64,000 nucleotides of DNA from Charina bottae (Eukaryota > Chordata > Lepidosauria > Squamata > Charinaidae). The first letter of the stretch is position 1; each line of letters starts with the position of its first letter. Shown in pieces: positions 51,701-60,500 of the stretch. The DNA is taken from the NCBI GenBank assembly GCA_023362775.1, contig JALMGJ010000003.1, positions 54,847,416 to 54,911,415 on the forward strand, given 5' to 3'. A program made the position numbers and the translations under genes. Under the pieces are notes generated by a model. It did no database searches. It had not been told where the DNA came from and was given only the letters and a program-made list of their open reading frames with translations.

Positions 51701-54700
51701 CTTTCTAAAACAACAAAATCAGTCTTCTAAAAATTAAATGTTTAATTATGCATTTAAAAAGAGAGACTGGTTTAGGAGGTTGGATAACTGTACCTGGCGT
51801 AACTGATGTTCTTAAATATTCCTGCCTTATTTGTTGGTCTTCTAGGGAAAAGAACAATGTGGAGCAAGACCTAAAGGAAAAAGGGGAGACAATCAAGCAG
51901 AGGACAAGTGAGGTCCAGGTAATTGTCATTTGAATTTTCAGATTTGGTTGACATAGAGCTCATTGGAAAAAAAATATCTTTCAGTGAATAGATTAGCCTT
52001 TTATCAAGTATATTATTAGGTTTTATTCACATTGTGATCAATATATTTGTTGCCTTAGGGATTGAGATTGACATGTTTAATTACATGAATGTGTATATTA
52101 CTTGGGAAATATGCTAAGGGGAAAATGCAGCATTTTTGTTAGGTGCCAATTTTGGCAGTGATGTTAGAATGCAAGCACTGCGCCTATGAATAACAGCTTC
52201 AGGTTTTTGCTTGATATGAACAAGGATTTGCATCTAGATGCATCCTTTAACGTTGGAAACCTCTCTCAGTGCTTAAGTATAAATCCAGGTGAGAGAACCA
52301 AAATGAATCATGCATCCTAAGCTTTTGCAGAATCATTTGATCCATATTGTAAGAGAAGTAAATATAAAGCAAAATGCAGCTTGTTCTTAAAAATTCTGCA
52401 TAAGAAAATATTCTTTTAATAGTTCTTTTGGATTGAGCCTTTTTATTTATTTTTAATCTGTATTTTGTTGCTTACGCTGCCATTTGCTGATCATGCAAAA
52501 TGAAGCAGCAACTTACTGTACATAAAGCTATTTAGTTAATTAACAGTTTTGCTACAGGTGTTGATAAATCTTAAGATTTCATTAAGTAGCTCTATAATGC
52601 TAGCAAAATAATTCCCATTTGTGACTTTTATCTTTTCTTTTAGTGGATAACTTAGTCCTGTTTAATAGTGATTTCTAAAATATTTGTCCCATCATACCAA
52701 TGCATCGACTACACAGCCAGGAATTTATTTGGCTCTGGAAATTTATTTTTTGTGTGTGTATGGACACAATACACACAACATTACACAATAGTGTTCCATT
52801 GTAATGGAAAATTAATTTTAAAATTTAGAAGAAGGGCTTTGGCAGAGGAGAGTGTTAATTACTGAAGTAAACTAGTGGTGGTTTCCCTTGAATTTTTTTC
52901 TGTTACAGACTGATGAACAACTTGTTTCTGTACAATTATCTCTGTAGTTTGGTTAATATTATATTAAGAATAAACTTGCAGTCTTTCCAAGAAACATATT
53001 GTAATACAGGCAACATAAGCAGCTTGCTTCATATGCTTTTCTTCTAGGAAGACATTGGCACTTTCCAAGATAAGACTTTTTAAATTTATTATGGATACAT
53101 TTTCTGTCATGTCTTTGTACCTACAGGCCTCAGTTAGGAATGTAACAGTTCAGTGTGACCGCTATGAAGTAGGAATGTTTCAAAATGGGAACATAGCAGA
53201 ACTCAATTGTTTTATCAGAATAATCAAGTTAGCTGTGATTTGAGAGAATTAAAATCAAAATGGCTGAAGTTTTTATTCTGATTTCAGAACAGTCCACTTC
53301 GAAGTTGAAATGGCCCATTTTGTTTTCTGTGATTAGAACACACGAAACACTTGGAAAAGCCTCGATCTGCTCTGAAATTAGAACAAAACAACATTTTATT
53401 CCCATAACAAAACAAATTCGCATAAAAAGAGACTTGCTTCAGGTTTAAAACATTTCACATTCAAATTGTTCTCCTAAGAAGCTGAAATAACACAAGTTTA
53501 ATCAAGTTTAAGCTTGATTTTATTCTCTACCTTAAGTTGCCCATCTGGCATTTCCACCCACTGAACGTTACAACATTTGTTACTAAGAGACAATTTTTCT
53601 GAACGTATTTTTGGTTAAGTATTATTTTTCTTCAATTTATCTGTCTCATTCCTTTCTCATACCCTTCTTTGTATTTAAACCTCTACTTTAATTTTCTTGT
53701 TTCTTTTTCTGAATGTATCCTATAGATTTCATATGTCTTTTTTCATAATAATCCCTGTAATGTAGGTGTGCTGAGACTATTTTTTTTCCTTTTTTCAATT
53801 TTTCTACTATGTACCTACCTGTTCACATCTACTCCCTTTCATCTTACATCACAAAGTTGAAATCATTAAAACAACATATGATGGATGTTTTCATTAAGAA
53901 GAAATACATGCCTGTATTTTTCACTTTTCAGGATCTTCAAGATGAAGTAAGAAGGGAGAACAATAACTTGCAAAACCTTTTGGCTCAGAAGCAGGAGGCA
54001 GAAGAAATCCTGAATGGTCTGGATGAGGAAAAAGCCAAGCTGGAAGAGCAGCTCAGTGTGATCTGGCAGAAATGTACAGAGGAAATTGATCTGGTGAGTC
54101 TTGGCCCGTCAGTTGAAGAAAGTTGCATGTTTTCTGCATAGTTTCAGTGGGACTGTTGTACTATATATGGGATGTATACACTTAGGGATTCCTTGTAATG
54201 AGATTGGCATGGAAATAAATGTATTAAAAATTAATACCCCCCATCATTGTTGTTTTTATTGCTGTGGGAGTTGTTGGACTATTGTTAATGCTCTGTTGTG
54301 TAGAGTTTTAATCATTTTAATTACATTATTTATTGTGGAAATTTTAATTGTATTTGTATTGTGATTTGTCTGGCCTTTATTAATTAAATAAAACAAAGGA
54401 AAAATGAAAGCGGAAAAGACCACTGGAGTCAGTAAGGAAAAACTGCTTGTAGCCCCACACTTCTGGGAGTGGAGGGGGCTGAGGCAAAAGTGGGCAGTGC
54501 TGATCTCTGGAATAGCCTTCCTATGGAGGTCGCCTTCTGGCTTTTAGGAAACTGCTGAAAATGGAGTTATTCCAGAGGGCATTCTCTTAATTTAAGCATT
54601 ACACCACCTTTATGTAACAGTTTCAATAAAGGATTACCACATTTCATTGTAAACATCCATACATAATCTATGTTTGTAAGCATCCATTTATAAATAAATG

Positions 54701-57545
54701 AATCATATTTTTAATTGTCAGTTGTATAGTATAATAAATAGAGAGAGAAAGAAACAGCTGAAACAGGAAAATGTGGTGATTTTTCCCAGGTTATGTGAAG
54801 AACAGGAGACTCAAGTCCACTCAGATTTATGTTTTAAATTTAAGAATAAACAAACATGAAGTATGCACTCTGAGTGAGATGGGCGGTGATTAGATTTGAA
54901 GTATAAATAAATAAAAAAAATAAAAAATCCAGAGGAGGGAGCCTCTGACACACTTTCAGTTCTCCAAATCATGATTTTGCATTTCAGGAATATTTTATCT
55001 AGGCCATCTGGTAAAATGACACAGCAAGGATAGTGTTTATGCAGTACAGCTTGAATACAGCTTTTCTTGAATATGCCATGAAAGCGTATCTCATAATTCA
55101 ACTATTAGAATGCTACAGTGGAATATGCTTCTGATTTGGTTAGCTCTTTCTTGTTAAATGTATTCATGGAGAGAATGTGTGTGCAATTGCTAGCTAGTTT
55201 TGTATTCAACTTTCGCTTTATAGATTACATCTCTAAAGAAAGAAATAGCAGAGCAGGAGTCCAAGATCTCTGGATACAAGGATGATTTGAGTAAAGCGCA
55301 AGAAGAGCTCAGCAGGCTACAGCAGGAAACCTCAGAGTTAGAGAAAAGTGTGGAGGAAGGAAAATTGCAGTTAGTTCCTCTTCAGCAGGATCTTCAGGAC
55401 TCCCAACAAGACATCACTTCGGTAAGTCCCTCTGAAATTGTTCTTTTTTTCTATCATGCTTCCACTGTTGGATTTCCTCAGTTACCAACGTTATTGTGTC
55501 ATTCTACATTGTACTCAGAAATAAACCTGAACTCAGATTTTAAAGCTGAATTCTTCCTTTTCTGGCTTTTTTGATTAATGGCTGTATCATTCGTAATAGA
55601 AAATTATTTATAGTGTAAATACTCAGTTTCATGGACTATAGTTCAGATGTGTGAGGTATTATCCCAAGATAGGGGGAATATGTGTGTATTTATGTTACTC
55701 TTTTATATAGAGTATATAAAGGGCAGCTGTTGCCTAGTGCAGCTGTTTCAGCATGCGGCTGATATGGCAATCCTGTAAGTGCCACTCATGACCACGTGTA
55801 TCAGATTCTGAGTCAGTCATAATTTCCAGATCATCTTCAAGAGCTACCCTACAAAGAGCGGGTTGTAAAAATCCAACCTTGAGGTTATCGATGTATATGA
55901 CACTGTCACCAAGTCTCCATCTGGTAGGAATGGTTGCTTCTGGTTAATTAGCTGAAGAGATAAAAGAGTCCCCCGTGCCATCAGTATAATATGACTGTCG
56001 CTGATCGAGGAGGATCCCTAAGCTATAAACCTAATCTTTAAGAAGTGTGATCCTTTTCAGATCATCCATATCTCCCAAATCCTCAAGTCAAGTCCCCAGA
56101 GTCAACAAATTCTGTCTTGTACAAATTTAGCTTTAGCTTTAACCATTCCTTTACAGCCCCAAAACATTGGGGCTCCCAAGATATCCAACCCTGTATCTCA
56201 AGACACCTAACTCAGGAGAAGTGCAGCTGAATATCATTTGCTTCAAACCCACATACTATCCTTTTCAGTGACTTCATGAATATGTTCAATAACATGGGAA
56301 GTAAAATAGAACTTTGTGGGATCCCCTAATTCCCAGGGGAATGAGCAGAAGTCTTCCAATGCTAGCTTCTAATAGCACCTGAAATGACATGAATCACTGA
56401 AAAGCAATGCTTCCCACTTCCAACCTCAGTCATGGTCAGAGGTATTAAATGCTGAGAGATCCACACATTGCGCTTCCCCCACTCCCCATTCTGGTCCAAT
56501 GCCATATCTAAATGCATCCTGGAAAGCGCTAAAGAAATTTATTTTCTTTTCGCATATGGTTTGTTACTGGGTGACTTTATAAACAGTGAGATCAGAGGTA
56601 CTATGAAATCTAGAAAGCTAGATAGTGTATCTTCGCAGAGTTCTTCATTTATATGAATATTATTTAATAGATGAGCAAAATAACATACGATGCTTGATTT
56701 AAAAAAACCCTCTGTTTAAACCTTGGAAAATAAGAGTCTGTGGTACTGGACTGAAGTGCAATACCAGCTTTCCCTTTTATTGGTACCATTTTTTATTTAA
56801 TTGAATATGAGTTTTTTGAAGGACATTTGGAAGGTTTGCAGAGATCCTTGGTTCAATGCCATATTTTTCATCTGGCAACAAAAATTAAGAATGAAAAGTA
56901 CTCAGAAGCTACAACTGGTCCAGAATGCACCATGAGGTGTACTGGTTCCCAGTAGCTTTCGGGTGCAAATCCTAGTAGGTAACCAGGTGCTGGTCACCAC
57001 CTACAAAGCCCTTCATGGCATGGGGCCAGGTTGTTTGCGGAGCTGCACATCTTCAGTCATTTCTGCTCATCCCATGATGTCTGATTGGGAGGGCATGATT
57101 AAAGTCCCCTCTATTAAACCATGTTATCTAATGGGACCCCAGGAAGCATGCCTTCTTCGTTGCAGCACCTGCCCTATAGAACAGCATACTTCAATGGCCC
57201 CAGCCATTCATATTTCAGTGGCCCCAGCCCTGCAGGCCTTTTGTAAGGTGCTGAAGACCTGGTTCTTCCCCCAGGCATTGGGCTAGGCTGTTGAGGGAAC
57301 CCATCCTGGTATTGTGGATGTATGCTTCATGAGTCACTACAAGTGTGATGTGTTGTTTTAAATTATGTTTGTTTATTATTGGTTGTATTTAATTGATAAC
57401 CATGTTGAATAGACATCCATATACATTTAAATAATAAATACTCCATGTTGGAAGTCAGCATAAAATAACCTAAATATATGAGTAAGGTAGAATATTAGGC
57501 ATGTTGTTTTTATCCTTTTGCTAGATGGTGATGATGATGATGGTG

Positions 57546-57590
<45 letters not shown>

Positions 57591-60500
57591 TCCTCTTAGG
57601 TGCAAGAAAAATTGTTGGAGCTCAAAGAGTTGGAAAATAGCCAATTTAACTGGGAAGTTCAGCCACATGGCATATTGATTAATGGGAATGCAGATCACTC
57701 TAGCCTCAGCAACAGCAGCAGTGAAACTGTTAACCTAAATGAGAATGCTGAAAGAGAGAATTTGGCAGATTCTGAACAAGTAAATTATGAAACTCCTGTG
57801 AGTGGCACCTGGATTAGTTATAAAATCTGATCAAAACGTGTAGTAAAGCTTGAGTTTCACAGCTACAGCCATTCAGCAACCAAGTTTTGTTCTAGAACAA
57901 GTCCAGAGTATATATGTAGACTGATGAATTAATCAAAGTATTTTTGAATAAGTTGTTACCAGATATCTAGTTCAGAGATTGCAGGGAGGGTTGAATGTGG
58001 TGTTATACTTTTTCTTTCAGATTTGCCCAATTCATAGTGCCCAGCATAATATTAGGGGAACAGTGTATGAGCCATGTATTTTCTTCTTCCAAAAGAAAAA
58101 TGTGAATGATCTCAATTCTTTCCAAGGTTTGCACAGTTCTTTTAGCCTATAGATTTTATCGAACAGAGTAACATTGGTTTATATTGCCCTTTTAGATGTA
58201 ACTCTTAGAATACTTTAAAAATACAGCATCTACTCTTGCAGTTAATTATATAAAAGATATATAAACTCTTCCTTATAAGGTTTGCTCCTTACCATGATTA
58301 AAAGAGTTTCTGTGAACACTGTTTATACTAGAAGTACATGTCAGAATTGTACACATTATGAAGAATAATCCGGGAGTGACATTATATAGATTTGTCAAGC
58401 CAATTTTTCTTAAATAATAGGCAGTAGAAAAAGATTATGCACAAAAATTATGCATAATCCCCAGTATGTTGTAGTGAGAACTTACATGACTGATTTTCTT
58501 TTCCAAAAGGCTAAAAATAGTCCTGAAACAACACATGTGGATACAGAAGAAGAGAAAGAGGACCTGCCATCGGATGTTAGCAAAAAGGTGCGTTTGAACA
58601 GCATTTTAATATACAATTTCAGGGAAGCATCTACACTTTGTAGATTGGTGTGGTATCCGTCATTGTGAAGTAGTGTAAGAGAAGCTTCTTAAATTTATGG
58701 AGTCTAGCGAAGAACCTACACATGGAGTGGGTTTTTTTCCCCTTATCCCCATAGGAATCCTATGCTGTGCCCTTCTGAAGTATCCTCCAAAGCAGGCCAT
58801 ATGTCAGACTAAAATAATTTCTGTACTAATGGCGAGACTGAGAGGATCCATACGCATAAACCCACTGACCTGGTACTCGGGATCTGAGCTCCAGTTTATT
58901 AACATTAGGGCAGGGCTTTCCAAACTGTGTGTCGCAACACAATACTGTATCGCCTGGGGCCCCCGAGTGTGTCGCGTGACAACCCGGAAGCGCTAATGAA
59001 AATGCCCTTGGTTCCGGCAGGGAGGAAAAAATTGCGCGCACACGCTGCCGGGCTGTCGTGTGTAGGTGCAGAATAACACGCCGAGGCAAGGAATCTAGTC
59101 TCTAGTGTTTATTGCATATCCTACAACCAGAATCCTGCTAAACTAAGAGTACCCGAAGAAAGCCAAGGATATGAGTCCAGTCTAGGGTGGCGCCTTCCTG
59201 ATGCGTTTGGGAGAGAAGGCGAGGCTTTCTGAGCTACGTACCCGTTTGACTGACAAGGGCAAGCTTCCCCCCCCCTTCCTCCTGTGTCTCCCTGACACCG
59301 GCGCTTCGCTGCTGCACAGCTGATTGGCGCTGGAGGGGGCTGCGGTGGAAATTCTCCGCGCCAATCAGCTGTGCGGTGGGAAGTGGCATGGCAGCATGCA
59401 CGCGCGTGGCGAGGCTTTTCGCCTCCCTGCCGGAACCGAGGGCATTTTCAGGGTCCCCGGAGCCTGCCCTTTCGAAGGGGCAGTGGCGGGCTGGTGGCGC
59501 TTCCGGGTTTTTGCGCATCGGCCGTTGGTGTGTCGCCAACGGCAAAAATAGTTTTGCCAACGGCAAAAGCCCTGCCTTAGGGAAATCATGTACTGTCAAT
59601 ATTCTTTTTTTTTTTTTTTTGGTGATTTAATTGGTTTTGGGGAAGTGTTTCTTGCCCTGAATTAGATATATGTGGAAGAGATTACTTATATGGTAGGATG
59701 AATGACAATATATATACTTTCGAAAAACAGAACTTTTTTTTCTTCTAGGAGGATCTAGTAAATGAAGATTCCCATCAACTCTCTGATCAGACAACAGGAG
59801 CCAATTTGGACTTCTTTGAGTCTGACCCCTTTGTTGGTAGTAAGTATGCTCAGTTTTCTTTCCATAACAATTTACTAAGGAGTCATAATGACACTTCAAC
59901 TGACAATTGAACCAATTATCCAATGAGGTCAGCTCAATTTTATTGGATGCCTTCAAGCGGAGATTAGACAACCATTTGATGAGAGTGCTTTAATTTGGAT
60001 TCCTGCACTGATCAAGGCATTTGAACTAAACCAATTATATCATTGTCTGTAGCTTGAATCATGTCAACTGGATTTCTATTTTCTTAGTGGAAACGTTTCG
60101 CTCCTTATCCAAGGAGCTTCTTCAGTCTGAGCAAAGTTGGTAAGGGAATCCTAGATATCATATCTAGGATTCCCTTACCAACTTTGCTCAGACTGAAGAA
60201 GCTCCTTGGATAAGGAGCGAAACGTTTCCACTAAGAAAATAGAAATCCAGTTGACATGATTCAAGCTACAGACAGTTCCACCTGGATGACTGAGAACCTT
60301 CATAGACAATTATATCATTCTATATGGGATTTTTGTTAGATATTATATATATTATTCTTGTCCTCAGTTAAATTTCCCCTGTTTGAAAGTTTTGCCTTTT
60401 AAAAAAAAACATATTAGTAAATAAAAGCCAAATAAGTGAAGATCTATCTACTGTTGCTCAGTTGATGTCAGCCCCACTAGGTAGCCCGGACCAGGAAATC

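Larger units (their letters stand above)
44659..51845 (+). other. EPS15 intron 12 (7.2 kb)
   Basis: Contains a LINE fragment and microsatellites (44759-45290), an L1-like 3' part (45720-46340), hAT copy 8, and a SINE (50085). Stretches 46600-50084 and 50276-51845 are AT-rich with only a short AATG/AACG tract at 51226-51255. Confidence 0.75.

Noticed and set aside
57510..57698. Asn/His-repeat minus-strand ORF
   Set aside because: It is the translated microsatellite plus antisense of exon 16.
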